A stretch of 64,000 nucleotides of DNA from Panagrolaimus kolymaensis (GCA_028622995.1 JAJQJQ010000058.1:1240001-1304000), one strand, 5' to 3'. Counted from the first letter of the stretch, positions 24,285 to 35,582 are shown. Notes: generated by a model not told the origin, from the sequence alone. Numbers and translations are program-made.

Positions 24285-24473
24285 ATGACGCTTTTATTAA
24301 AACTCCTTCAATATAATGATATTGCGGCCACATCGATTGCGATAATGGGAAATTTACTTTTATTATTTCTTGTGATATCTGTGAAAAATGTTACAATTAA
24401 AAATATTAGCGTCAGTTTGGTTCCAAATTCTTTGATAGATTTAATGACTGCTTTTTTGATATGTGCAAAATGA
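24285..24473 (+). pseudogene. Exon-1 relic of a chemoreceptor
   Basis: Begins like a normal paralog (MTLLLKLLQYNDIAATSIAI, then NISVSLVPNSLIDLMTAF) but diverges after residue ~58 into LICAK and a stop, with no CAACCG|GTAAGT donor and no exons 2-5 following. What follows matches the segmental repeat at 18590-18850, so a rearrangement truncated the gene within exon 1. Its promoter block is intact. Confidence 0.8.
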
Positions 24474-24534
24474 ATAAAAAAAAGAAAGAAGTAATAAGCT
24501 TCACAAAAAATATGAAATGGAAACATGTTACTGT

Positions 24535-24785
24535 TCCAACACATATGCACCATGTTGCATTTTTTATAGTAGAAATTTTTAGTATTAATTACAGTAAAAA
24601 AGAATTATTTCTCAAAGTATGCTTCTTATGTGACTAGACTATTCAGAAAAATAAATTTCATTATTTTGCCTTCACATATGTTATGCTTCACATTTTTTTG
24701 TAGGATAAATGTGCTCACAACCCTCATAATTAATACACATTAATTAAAAAAAGAGGACAAGAGAAAATAAGATAGAACATAAAGC
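24535..24785 (+). repeat. Segmental repeat, right copy
   Basis: Copy of 18590-18850. It begins about 75 bp after the break in the exon-1 relic. Confidence 0.6.
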
Positions 24786-24927
24786 ATAAATCAAAAAAAG
24801 ATTAATAATATGTATTAAATTTAAAGAAAAAAATTCTTCTGAGATAATTGCTCTTTTTTTTAACGAACAAAACCAAATTATTTACGATTTTTTTAGTAAA
24901 TGAAATTAAGTGGGAAATAAAAATGAT

Positions 24928-24941
24928 AAGACTTGTTATTC
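24928..24941 (+). promoter_or_regulatory. Orphan copy of shared receptor motif
   Basis: AAGACTTGTTATTC with no receptor downstream; next to the right copy of the TSPO-containing repeat. Confidence 0.25.
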
Positions 24942-24964
24942 GTGACTTCACCGACCAAATGGCG

Positions 24965-25380
24965 GGACACACAAGCAATTAGTAATGCTGTTGGTAAATG
25001 CTTATGTACCAAGATTTTCAACGATGGAACTCTGTCAATAAAAAATAAACAAATGCAACGAAACTCAACCGCGAAAGAAAACGGTTAATATCAAAGCAGA
25101 TAACAAACAAATCCAAAAAGCTTAGGTGTCAACAATAAAAGTAAACAAATATTCAAACCCTATATTGCATAAATTTATCACAAATGAAGAACAAAAAATA
25201 CATAACAAAGCAAACTCAATACACATATGTAAATCCTATTACATAAAGATAAAACCAAAGCACATAATCATAATTGATATTTTAAAGGATTTCATTTTCA
25301 TTGTTAACATTCAATTGATAAAGTTTGAAATGGTAAAGACCAGCAAAGATTGACCAACCAACAAATGGAAGAGAGCAATA
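24965..25380 (+). repeat. Segmental repeat with TSPO 3' end, right copy
   Basis: Copy of 23600-24010. This copy is continuous with the intact TSPO-like gene, so it is the likely source. Confidence 0.65.
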
Positions 25381-26071
25381 GAAGGCAGTGTTGTCGATTT
25401 GAGAAAAAGCTAATGAAAAGGCAACAGCAGTACCAGCGATACCAATCTGGATGTAAGCAACCTATAAAGGTTATCATTAAATCGTGAAAGTTACTGCAAC
25501 ATACCTTTTGATAATCTTTACAGGCGATAACATAACCAGAAATAATTAAGAGAGCCATACATGAACCATATAATGCTAAAGCCACTTGAGAGTCGTCAGT
25601 CATCATCCCTAAAACAAAAATAAAGTAATGTAATGTTAAAACAATATAAAAGCTTACCACCACTGTTCTTGAAGATATGATAACTTGCATAACCAAGAGG
25701 TGTAAGAGACAAAAATGCATTACCAGCATAAACGCCGGTTAGACAACGAGCATCAACGCGTGGACAAGAAGGACATCTGCACCCACGACCCCATGTAGGT
25801 CTCATTGATTGCTAAAAAAAATGATAATAACAGACATAAATAATGCTAATAAATGCAAACATACTCTGAAGTATTTAGTTAAAGCTCCATTTTCTTGTGC
25901 AGAGCGGCGAATTGATAAACCAATACTAACCGGAATCTAAAAAGTTATAAGATCATTAAAAGAAATAGAAGGTCATGAAAATAAACTTACAATTGAAGAA
26001 ATAACGATTTTACCCCATTCTCGATTAGTCCAATCAAATAGAATATCAGATGCGATTAAGAATGCTCCCAT
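25282..26071 (-). CDS. TSPO/TspO (MBR) family translocator-like protein, 196 aa
   Basis: Exons: 26071-25991, 25936-25865, 25811-25658, 25608-25505 and 25461-25282 (81, 72, 154, 104, 180 nt), all GT-AG, frame closed. The body follows the TspO order: a first helix, RPTWG loop, LGYASYHIFKNSGG (compare the family's MGYASY), SQVALALYG, a helix before KDYQ, then AFSLAFSQID-TA and PFVGW-FA-YLN-like PFVGWSIFAGLYHFKLYQLN. TSPO acts in the outer mitochondrial membrane in porphyrin/cholesterol handling. The usual W-rich helix 3 (NWAWTPIFF) is replaced by ISGYVIACKDY, so ligand binding may differ. A TTTTTCAG at 26098-26104 upstream of the ATG could be a spliced-leader acceptor. Family call rests on motif order seen by eye. 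Confidence 0.65.
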
Positions 26072-26937
26072 GTTGAGAAAAAGTAAGTAACAATGAGCTG
26101 AAAAATAAACAACATATCGTTAGCAAATGGTTTTAAGGTTAAAAGCGCGAGAGAGAAAAAAAAGGATAAAATTCACGTTTGATTTACTTCAACGTAATAA
26201 TGTAAATTAGTTATAACAGCCAGTATGCATTAGTTTAAAAAAAATTTAAGCTAACCTTTGATCAGAAAAATAACACGAACGAAAACGAAAGCAAAAAAAA
26301 ACTTGGAAAAGATTTTGAAAGGCAAAAAAAGTTTTGCAATTTGCAAGTAAACAACATTGGCTAACTGTGTTTCAATAGAATTAGCATGAAAGTGCTATGT
26401 TATTACAGCACAGGCTTTATAAAATACATAAAAAATATTATTAAATCTTTTATTTTTTCATTCACCTTTTTTAATTCATTCACAAGAAATTTGAGGTTCA
26501 CCTTCAATGATCCCACATAACTTTTTTAGACAAACATAAACGCTTTTCGAAAACTAAAAGGAAAAATTTCATCGACAAAAATAGTGTTAGGCAATTTTTT
26601 GTTTGGGAATGTTGATAAAGGAATAATATTTTATGGTTTATTGATAGAGATTAGTAGAAGAAATAGATGAGAATTTCTAGAGATAAAAGTATGACTGAAA
26701 CTAAAAGTGAGTTGAACTCAGAGAAATAAACATAAATTTCATAATCTTTCAATATTTATTCATTCATTTTATGCTTGATTTATTTTTTGTATTACATGTT
26801 TACATATATGATAAGCGGTATATTAGCTCACAAAACTCATCATTAATGTAATTTATAAATAAAAGAAACATGAACAAAAGTAAAAACGTCATTTTCAAGT
26901 ATGACAATAGAATACAATAAAACAAAAAATTGTGACA
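26072..26937. other. Intergenic upstream of TSPO-like gene
   Basis: AT-rich. It contains the probable trans-splice acceptor close to the TSPO start, otherwise nothing I can name. Confidence 0.4.
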
Positions 26938-27471
26938 CTAGGTGGATTTTTGTTTGATAAATTTCATAACCATGCCAACAGCAATTTCCAAAGAATCAGG
27001 ATAAGAATCATCTCGTTCACATCCCCTATATTCAGGTAATAGGCCGTCTAAAAAGTGAATAATTGCAATCTCTTCTCGATATTCGTCTTCTTTAATAAAT
27101 CCATAAACTTTTTCAACATATTCGCGAACAAAGACACTCCACATAATAACGGATTCATCTGGATTTTGTTTTCGGCTTAATAAAATTTGAGCATTTTGAC
27201 GGCAAAGGTGTTTATTGAAAGTGTATGCTTGTCGAAAAACTCCTATCATTTCGCTATAAGTAATTCTGATATTCTTTGCAACCGCTGTTTGATAAGTAAT
27301 TAATGCATCTTTAATGAGACATCCAAACATTTCAGTAAGACGCTTTTGACTATTGAAATTGTAGGCATTGCAATAACACGTTTATTCGTTAAAAAATATT
27401 TCAAAACTACGGCTATCACATTTTCCTTCAAATGGAGCAATGGTAATATTGAAACCTTTTGAAGATTGCAT
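26938..27471 (-). pseudogene. Gag-like retroelement fragment
   Basis: The frame opens at 27471 after a TTTTTTAG, reads NITIAPFEGKCDSRSFEIFF, meets one in-frame TAA (27382-27384) and continues in the same frame for 148 codons to a stop at 26938. The pattern (PFEG start, LIKDALITYQTA, a run like NAQILLSRKQNPDESVIMW followed by FLDGLLPEYRG) resembles the capsid-type gag domain of LTR or related retrotransposons. No zinc knuckle, protease, reverse transcriptase or LTR is found around it. Either a dead insertion or a domesticated gag remnant. Confidence 0.5.
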
Positions 27472-28570
27472 TCTAAAAAAAATATTTCAAGGTTAATTTA
27501 ATAATTAAAGTTTAAAATCACGGAAATAGGAAAAGTTTTTTAAATAAAACTTACATATTTTTTTACCAAGCTTACATTACTAACAACTTTACTGTCTTTT
27601 TTTAGAAAACTTATACTAACTGATTTGTGAAAAGATTTTGATTTAAAAAAAATAGAAGAATAAAAAAATATCTTTAAGAAGAGAAAAAAAATGTGATAAA
27701 CTCCTAAACAAAAAAGAAAAGATAAATGATTTCGAGGCATCTGGAAATACATATTTTTCTATAAATATGGTAAAAATAACCTTTGGAATTAATATTTGTG
27801 GAATTAATCTGTTCTTCGTCTTTTCCTTTCTCAATAATAATAAATATTTTTTGCAAGGTCATATCATAAAATAAAAAACAACAACAATCAAAAACTTTAT
27901 AATATTGTATTTTCATAGTCTTCTCATCCATCCATTTAATGATTTTTATCTTTTCTCATTTACGTGTATTACAACTCTTATGGATATTTAAATTTATCTT
28001 TCTTTTATGCGCTCTGTATTTCCTCGTTTTTATTTAGCTTTCTTGTTTTCCCTCTATATTATTATAATGGTTTTTTCGTGCGTATTTATCTCTTAAAAAA
28101 ATTCATTAATAAAACCTATGAGGAAATTCAAAAATTAATTCTTTTTTTAAAGTACATAAAATTTAACCAAGTATAAAGCAAACAAAGAACGAGAGCCTTA
28201 ATTACTAAAAAAAAAAGGTTTTTTCTTGTGACATAATTGCCCTTTTTTACCATAAATGGACATAACAAATGCTCTCTACAGTCTGATTATTAACGGGATA
28301 TTAATTAAAAAAAAGAACAAAATTTTTAAAAAATAAAAAAGACGAGACTTGTTACTCGCTTTAAAACATCAACGACAAAAAATAATTAACGCTAAAACTA
28401 TTAAAACTAACTTTTTTATAACTACAATTTTCCTTTATATTAACTCTTTAGAAAATTATTAATTATTTTGAGAAATAATTAAATAAAAAAAGGCATAAAT
28501 CATTCTCGTCATTAAGTAACAGACGAAAAAAGTAATTTTCTCCATTTTAAAGTTTTTTGCCTTGAAAATT
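27472..28570. other. Intergenic upstream of receptor
   Basis: AT-rich with no gene. The last ~230 bp share the receptor promoter block with 24050-24284. Confidence 0.4.
28344..28357 (+). promoter_or_regulatory. Shared upstream chemoreceptor motif
   Basis: GAGACTTGTTACTC, 227 bp before the ATG at 28571. The flanking block TTAACGCTAAAACTATTAAAAC is also shared with 24105-24127. Confidence 0.45.
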
Positions 28571-29829
28571 ATGACGCTCTTATTGAAACTCATTCAATAT
28601 AATGATATCGCTGCAACTTCGATAGCAATTTTCGGCAATTTACTTTTATTATTTCTTGTAATATCTGTGAAAAAAGTTGCAATAAAGAATATTAGTGTCA
28701 CTTTGGTTCCAAATTCTTTGTTTGATTTGATGACTGCTTTTATAACTTTATTAACACAACCGGTAAGTGAGCGCTGCTTTTCAAATCCATAAGGAGACAA
28801 TCTAAATTTAAAAAAAATAATTTTTTTTCCAGCAATTTCTTGTAATCGAAAAATATGTGTATATCGTTAATGGAAGTCCTTTACACCATTTTGGGTTTAC
28901 TGTAGGAAATATTTTAATGTGGTTTTATGGAGCATTTGTGGTTACTACACTGTGCGCAGTTTGTATTCCATTTTGTATTCGATATTTAATTATTTGTAGG
29001 CACGTTAAACAAATTTTGAAATTATGAATAATTTTATTTTTTTTATTGTTATTTTAGAAATATTAAGATTAAGGCTAAGCAAATTATTTTCCTTTATTGT
29101 TGCTTGCTTTTACTTTTTATATTTGTTTTGGTATTGATTATAAGATGTTATCCTATAAAAGACTATGATAGCAGCGCTTTAATGAATGATTTTTGGCTGG
29201 ATGAATTTCCAAATGGACCAGTATTTATTTCTGTTAACATAGTAAGTCAAAAATAATAATGGTTTTTCAAAACTAAATATTTTAAATCTCAAAAAAATTT
29301 TTTTAGAATGATCCATCATTCTTACATATGTGTGCAGCTATGTGTTTAACTGTATCATTTAGCTATGGATTAGTTGTTTTCTTCAGTTTTAAAATGCTTA
29401 AAAAATTGCAAACCCATAATTTTACTAGCTTGAAAACAAAAATTTTGAGTAAACAACTCAATAAAGCTTTAAGACTTCAAATAAGTTTTTAAACTAACCT
29501 AAAAAAACTTTATTTAGTTTATAATTTTTTAGGCGTTATGTCCGCTAATTATTGGAAATATTCCATTTATGTGTATAGTTTTTGTTCTTATTTTTAATGT
29601 TGAAGACATCAGAATTCCATTATGTTTATCGTTTCCTCTTGGTTGGATTCCCGTTGTTAATCCTATAGCTGCTATTTTTATAATTACTCCATATAGGCAA
29701 AGAGTAAAAGAAATTATAGGATTTAAGAAAAAAATTCAATCCAATGTAATCCATGGGACAATAATTTCTACATTCAATGATTCTAAAACCAAAAATGTTG
29801 CAATTCCTTCATTTTTCACCGTTCATTAA
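28571..29829 (+). CDS. Chemoreceptor, 5 exons, with non-GT donor in intron 4
   Basis: Exons: 28571-28762, 28833-28999, 29058-29241, 29307-29480 and 29533-29829 (192, 167, 184, 174, 297 nt; 337 aa). All exons are free of stops and frameshifts. Motifs: MTLLLKLIQYNDIAATSIAI, PFCIRYLIICR, FWLDEFPNGP, TPYRQR, tail SFFTVH. Intron 2 starts with GC (AG|GCACGT). Intron 4 starts CAA|ATAAGT where every paralog has GTAAG-type sites; if unspliced, the frame stops four codons later and TM6-TM7 are lost. Either a functional AT-AG intron or a gene just losing function. The intact exons favour a recent change. Confidence 0.75.
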
Positions 29830-30856
29830 ATACATTTAAATAAAATTTCGATAAATGTCCTAAATTTTAACGATGAAAATTTTTGTCTTAAATTTTTGTT
29901 GATAGTATTACACATGGAATAAAAATATCTTAGTAGATAAGTTCCAAAAATAGCTTCTATACTGAAAGCCATATCACTTCTGAAATTAGAATGTAAACTA
30001 TTACCGCAATCTTAGCTTTCCCAAATTGTCGGATTAAAAAAATTAAATTGTTTCTTGTTTCGAAATTATTTATTTGGAAGTAAATTAAAAATTAAATCTT
30101 TGCTCAATAAATTTTATCCATTTACATAGATTAATAATTGTTGCAAAAAGAAATAATCAAGGTGAGCAAATAACATAAAAAGTAGAGCCAAAAAAATCAT
30201 TCAAACTATGAGGAAAAACGTGTCAAAAATACAGTAAACACCGGAACATAATTTTATGCAAAAAACATGCATCTGAGTTCACATTTAATTTTTTTTCCAA
30301 ATTTACAATATTATGCATGCGCTTCTTTTTTATTTTACAACAATCAAAAATGTGACTTCCCTATTAAGTATTTGTTCAGTTTTTTTTGGTTGCGAATTGA
30401 TTTTTTTAAATTTCATTTCCATAAATTTTCCGATTCTTTTGTTTCAAAGCAAAATAATTGTTGTTGTAACCTTTGTCTTTCTTTGTCTCTGTCGTTGAAT
30501 ATTTATTTGATTATTTGATTTTTATTGTTCTTGTTGTTGTAAGTCTCATTTTTTTGTGTGGATGGATGACCGAGTGTGGGGGTGTGGGCAGACTTAATAA
30601 AAAAATTTTTATGTTGTCGATTATTGTGTTTTGGAATTAAATTACAATAAAACATGGATGTTCTTTTTCGCTACAAAAAAAATCATTCACGCAAAAGCTG
30701 TTTAAATCTTATAAGTACACGTAACAAAAACCTTCGTTGATCAAATATGAATGAAACCTAATGCAAATGTTAAAGGTTTTTATTAGTATATAAAGGATTC
30801 AAAGTGTTCTGAAAAAGTCATAAATTTTTTTGCAGCAAAGTTGGGTTGCAGCAAAT
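29830..30856. other. Intergenic
   Basis: AT-rich. Some T-rich frames near 30270-30520 lack any domain. A TTTTTTTGCAG at 30825-30835, 22 bp before the next ATG, is a candidate spliced-leader acceptor. Confidence 0.4.
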
Positions 30857-33800
30857 ATGGTTTCTTCTGGGTTGTTTTACAATTGTTGTTTGATTTTAAC
30901 AACTACACTGCTTTTGTCGACGACAAGCGGAGGAGTATTTGGGAATGAAACCCTTGAAATTATTGATGATGATATGACTGGATTTAATGAATTGGTGGAT
31001 AAATTAAATCTAAAATTTACTAGCGCCAAAGATTTTATTAATCGTCTCAATAATTATCATGAAAGTCTCAATAAAGTACAAGATTTCCAACAAAAATATC
31101 CTGGAGCTACTTTTGCACTAAATAAATTTGCTTTATGGACCAAAGATGAATTGCGACATGTAAGTTATATATTTAAATTTTTAATAGAATTTATAAATAA
31201 TTTTAAAAATATTTTTAGTTTCTTAATTATACCATGAAACCCCAAAACCCTGAGGATCATTTAAGAAGCAAACGAAGTGCCATTGATTTTACTTGGGAAG
31301 ATTCTGTTCCAGCTAGCTTTGATTTTCGTGATTATAATAAAGTCACTCCCATCAAAGATCAAGGTCAATGTGGTGCATGTTGGGCTTTTACTGCGATAGC
31401 CACAGTGGAATCTCAATATCTTCTTCATTTTAATCAAACCCTTGATTTATCTGAACAAAAATTAGTTTCATGCGATACGAGTTGGAATATGGGTTGTGGA
31501 GGTGGAAATCCAGGTGTAGCATATCAATATATTGAATCCGCCGGTGTTCCACTTGAAACATGTTTACCTTATGAAGCAACGGATCAAAATGCAGTTGATT
31601 GTCAATCATGCACTTCACCCATTTATCATGTTGATGGATATCGATATTTTGGAACCGATGAAACTCAATTTCCAACATATCTTTATAATTGGGGTCCAGC
31701 AGCTATGGCTTTTTATGTTCCTGAAGCTTTCATGTATTATCAAAGTGGAATCTTAGATGCTCCTTCAACCGATTGTAATGCAACTAATAATGTGGGTGGA
31801 CATGCTGTGACAATCATTGGATATACAGCTGATTATTGGATTATTAAAAATAGTTGGGGTCCATATTGGGGTGAAAATGGTTTTGTTCGAATTAAGCGTG
31901 GCGTTAATTTTTGCAGTATGACTATGGATGTTTCTGCTCCATATATTAATTCTCCAACAACAGTTAATCCTGCAGCAACAACAACACCTCCTCCAACTAC
32001 AAAAGCAACAACTCCATTAATTACTACCACAGGACCAGTGCAACCTATAAATTGTGCGGGTGCAATAGATTTAGTTTTTGTTATTGATGGATCTGATACT
32101 ATGACAACAACCCGATTTGCTACAATCAAATCTCAATTAGCTACAGCGATTACACAAGCTGGAATTGTTTGGGGTGATAATGTAAGTGGATTAAATTCGA
32201 ATAATGTTTAGTTAAAAAATTAATTTTTAGAATGCTCATGTTGGTATTGTCATTTCCACAGGATTAATGGTAAACGGAGCAACAACTCCATATCGTCAAG
32301 TAGATTTAAGCGGATGTGAATATTATGCAAGTACCTGCACTCCAACTGTAAATTCCACAGCTACTCTTATCTCAAATATAAATAATATGCAATTCCATGG
32401 TGGCAAAAATAATATTGCATTGAGCATGAGCGAAACCCTTACAGGAGAATATGATGGCTTACCAGATTCTTGGTATGTTTTTGGCAGCCCATTTTGGGGT
32501 TCAGCTGGAGATCGTCCAAATGTACCAAATGTTATGATTGTTATAAGTGGAAATGACGCAAGCGATGTAGCATCAGCTAGAAGCTCATTATCCTCACAAA
32601 ATGTTCAAATTGTTTCCATTGGATTTTCTGATTTGCCTTCAACTCAATTACAAGCAATTTCTGGTAATCCTTCATTATCATTTACAACAACTGGCTCAGA
32701 TTTGGCTTCCATAATCACAAATGTTTGCTCATTAACTCCATCACCAACACCTTCACAACCTGCAACAACTACCATTAATCCAACAACAACTCCACCACCA
32801 ACTACAACAAAGGCTACAACCACAGCTTTACCAACGACTACTTTTAATCCAATTACAACAACTATGAATCCATCAACTACACCTTCAGGACCTGTAAATT
32901 GTGCAGGTGCAATTGATTTAGTTTTTGTTGTTGATGGATCTGATACCATGACTGCAACTCGATTTGCTACGGTTAAATCTCAATTAGCTTCCGCTATTAC
33001 TCAATCAGGTTTTGTTTGGGGTGATAGTGTAAGTAGTTATTTGCTTAGAAAAACAAACAAAAAACAATATAATATAAATTTTAGAATGCCCATATTGGTA
33101 TCGTTATTTCCACAGGTTTAATGGTAAATGGCCCAACAACACCATATCGTCATCTGGATTTAAGTGGATGTCAATATTATGCAGACAGTTGCACTCCTTC
33201 TGTAACTTCAACAGCTACTTTAATTGATGCAGTCAATAACATGCAATATTCCGGTGGTCAAAATAATATCGCATTGAGTATGAATGAAACTATGACGGGT
33301 GAATATGAAGGTTTACCCGATTCATGGTATGTTTTTGGCAGCCCTATTTGGGGTGCCGCTGGAGATCGACCAAATGTTCCCAATGTAATGATCGTTATAA
33401 GCGGAGTTGATTCAAGCCCTGTAGCTCCTGTTACAAATGCATTATTATCAAGAGGAGTGCAAATCTTTTCCATTGGCTTTTCTGATTTGCCAACCGCTCA
33501 ACTACAAGCGATTTCTGGAAACCCCGCTAAATCTTTTTCAACAACTGGCACAGATTTGGCTTCAATTATCAATGATATTTGTATTAGTATGGATGCCCCT
33601 CTTTCAACAACCGCTGAAAATCCAAGCAGCTCTCTTCCATGCATCCAAGGAGGTACATGGTCTGAATGGAGTGCAGCCACATGCAATGATACTTGTGGAT
33701 TATGCGGAGTTCAAGTTCAAACACGAACATGTCTTTCAGCAGCTCAAGGATGTCCTTGCACGGGTGATACAATTCAATATGGAGCTCGATGTGGAGATGC

Positions 33801-33888
33801 CATGTGCTCTTTTCCTAAAGCAGCTTGCTGCAGTAAATATGGTAAACGTGCAGCTGTTGGTGGAACAATCAAATGTATACCTCTTTAA
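30857..33888 (+). CDS. Secreted papain-family protease fused to two vWA domains and a TSP1-like repeat, 955 aa
   Basis: Exons: 30857-31159, 31219-32181, 32231-33028 and 33085-33888 (303, 963, 798, 804 nt), all phase 0. Signal peptide at about 1-25. Inhibitor I29-type propeptide about 45-105 (FALNKFALWTKDEL). Mature C1A protease from about 125, with oxyanion Gln151, catalytic Cys155 in QGQCGACWAF, His296 in GGHAVTIIGY and Asn312 in KNSWG, so it should be active. Thr/Pro linkers precede two vWA domains (about 380-590 and 645-856), each with DGSDTM as the metal-site motif. The C-terminus (877-930) is Cys-rich, starting GGTWSEWSAATC, like thrombospondin type 1. The two vWA units are split by an intron at the same place (WGDN|NAHVGIV and WGDS|NAHIGIV), proof of tandem duplication. 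Probably an extracellular or gut-lumen protease tethered to a ligand. Confidence 0.9.
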
Positions 33889-34503
33889 AAACATAAATAT
33901 AAAAAGAACTATCAATTTTGTTGTAATTTAAAATAAATAAATCTATCAATTTGCAATTGATTTATGTAAGCCACAAAGTAAAAAATTAAAAAATAACTTT
34001 TTTATTTAGGAAAAAATATGCTTGCTAAAAATTTTATTAAATAAAAAGGAAACACCAAATATTCTATTCACATAGATTATATTTAAAAAATATCGATTTA
34101 AAGCTTTCAGTGAAACTGAAGATGAACTAAAATAAATTGATTGCTTTGTTCTTAATCCAGAAACAGTAAAGGTGAAATTAGAAAAGCGAGAAAAATAAAT
34201 AAGTAAATTTCAGTCATTTTTGTATTTAAAAAAATAAATATGTGTTTTTGCTTTTTTTTTCAAAAGGAAAAATCTTTATAATAAACTGTTTCTAAATTTA
34301 CGTTCAGTCTTATCACGTCAGTATAAAGTTTAAGCTATAGCAAGTTTAAATGTATCAAAAAATATCAGTAAAGTTTAAACAAAAATAATGGCAAAAAAAG
34401 AAAATATTAAAATGATTCAAAACATTTTATTCAAATATATAAAAGTTTGTAAACAATAAAAAAGGGAAACAACAAGGTTTCTAACAAAAACAAAGAAACA
34501 ATT
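33889..34503. other. Intergenic with P450 relic
   Basis: 3' flank of the protease, then a P450 tail fragment (34088-34198), then AT-rich sequence. Confidence 0.5.
34088..34198 (+). pseudogene. C-terminal relic of a CYP13-like P450
   Basis: Reads KYRFKAFSETEDELK, stop, IDCFVLNPETVKVKLEKR, matching the last 34 residues of the intact P450 that ends at 40782 ([15 protein letters not shown]...LEKR). An internal TAA lies at 34133-34135. The 3' flank (AATAAATATGTGTTTTTGC) also matches that downstream of 40782. No other P450 exons are near. Confidence 0.85.
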
Positions 34504-35582
34504 TTAACCACGATTTTGATTCTTTGAATACTTTTCTTTCATTAATTTTTCAGTTTCTTTATCATCATGCTTTCTAACAATTTGAAGAAGCTCTTCCAAA
34601 TTTGCGGTGGATAACATTTGAACAAAAGGTAGACGAGTAAATTCCTAAAAAGAAAAGTTGAGATTATGAGACTAAAAACTCATGCAAAAACATACCATGA
34701 AGCTTTGGCTCATATATTTTCGAGCAATTTCAAAAAGTTCAATTTCACATTTGGTTGTATCTTGAATGAAATCAGTTTGAAAGAATTCAATCATTTTTTC
34801 AACAGTTTCTGAACCACAATCATTGATAAACATACGATTTTCACGTCCTTCTTTAAAGTACTCGGTTGAAAGCATGGTATCAAAAACAGGTGATCGAGTT
34901 CGAAGAATGATTTTCTTAATCTAAAGCAAAAAGAATGAGTTTATAGCCAAGATGGAAAAAAGCATACTTTGAATTCCTTTTTTTCACATTCGATAACAAA
35001 GTCTTCATTGTGTTCTTGATCAATAAAAGCAATGAAAACTTCTTTGGAACATTTTTGAACGGAATGAGTTTCTTCACCAAACGTAAAAGTTTCTCCATGA
35101 TTTGCAGCCATGTATTCACGTAAATCTGTTTCAAGAGTTTTTGAACCATAGTAGATGTTATTCCAAAAGCGAACAATAAATTGGTAATCATGATCTAGAA
35201 AAGGAAAAGAAACAATAAAGATAGCATACATAAGAATACACTAAAGTAAACGAACCTTCGAATGAATACCATTTCCACTCATTATTATGCCAATATTCTA
35301 ATTGATATGGTTTATGGCTTAATTTGAAATGAAGTTGATTAGTTAAACGAAGTTGAATTTTGAAAGGTTCATTTTTGATTGGATCATATAAAGAAAGTTC
35401 AGGACTGTTCAAATAAGGATGAATTGAACTATATATTATTCCCCACTTGACCGTAGTAACAAAAACACCCTGAAAAATGAAGAAATCAACATATGTATAA
35501 ACTTTAAAAAGAGTAAACTCACATCTTGCATTGTACAAGGTAAAAGAGTCAAAGTTGGATTTGGAGGACGATATCGAGACAT
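34504..35582 (-). CDS. BTB/POZ-domain protein, 288 aa
   Basis: Exons: 35582-35523, 35469-35256, 35194-34968, 34920-34696 and 34644-34504 (60, 214, 227, 225, 141 nt), GT-AG, frame closed. The N-terminal 95 residues resemble a beta-rich MATH-like region without clear signature. The BTB part runs about 145-245: DFVIECEKKEFKV, then KKIILRTRSPVFDTML (the usual HK-IL-RSPVF block), ENRMFINDCGSETVEKMIEFF and the FEIARKY helix, ending in a BACK-like helix (LLQIVRKHDDKE). Such proteins usually recruit substrates to CUL3 ubiquitin ligases. Exon phases match the BTB gene at 62339-63372, so they are paralogs. Confidence 0.82.

Noticed and set aside
27540..27931. Overlapping minus-strand frames of 60-75 codons
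   Set aside because: Phe/Ser/Lys-rich, no splice logic, no motif.
31430..33772. Several minus-strand and frame-shifted ORFs within the protease gene
   Set aside because: Shadows of the real coding frame; the plus-strand frame carries all domains.
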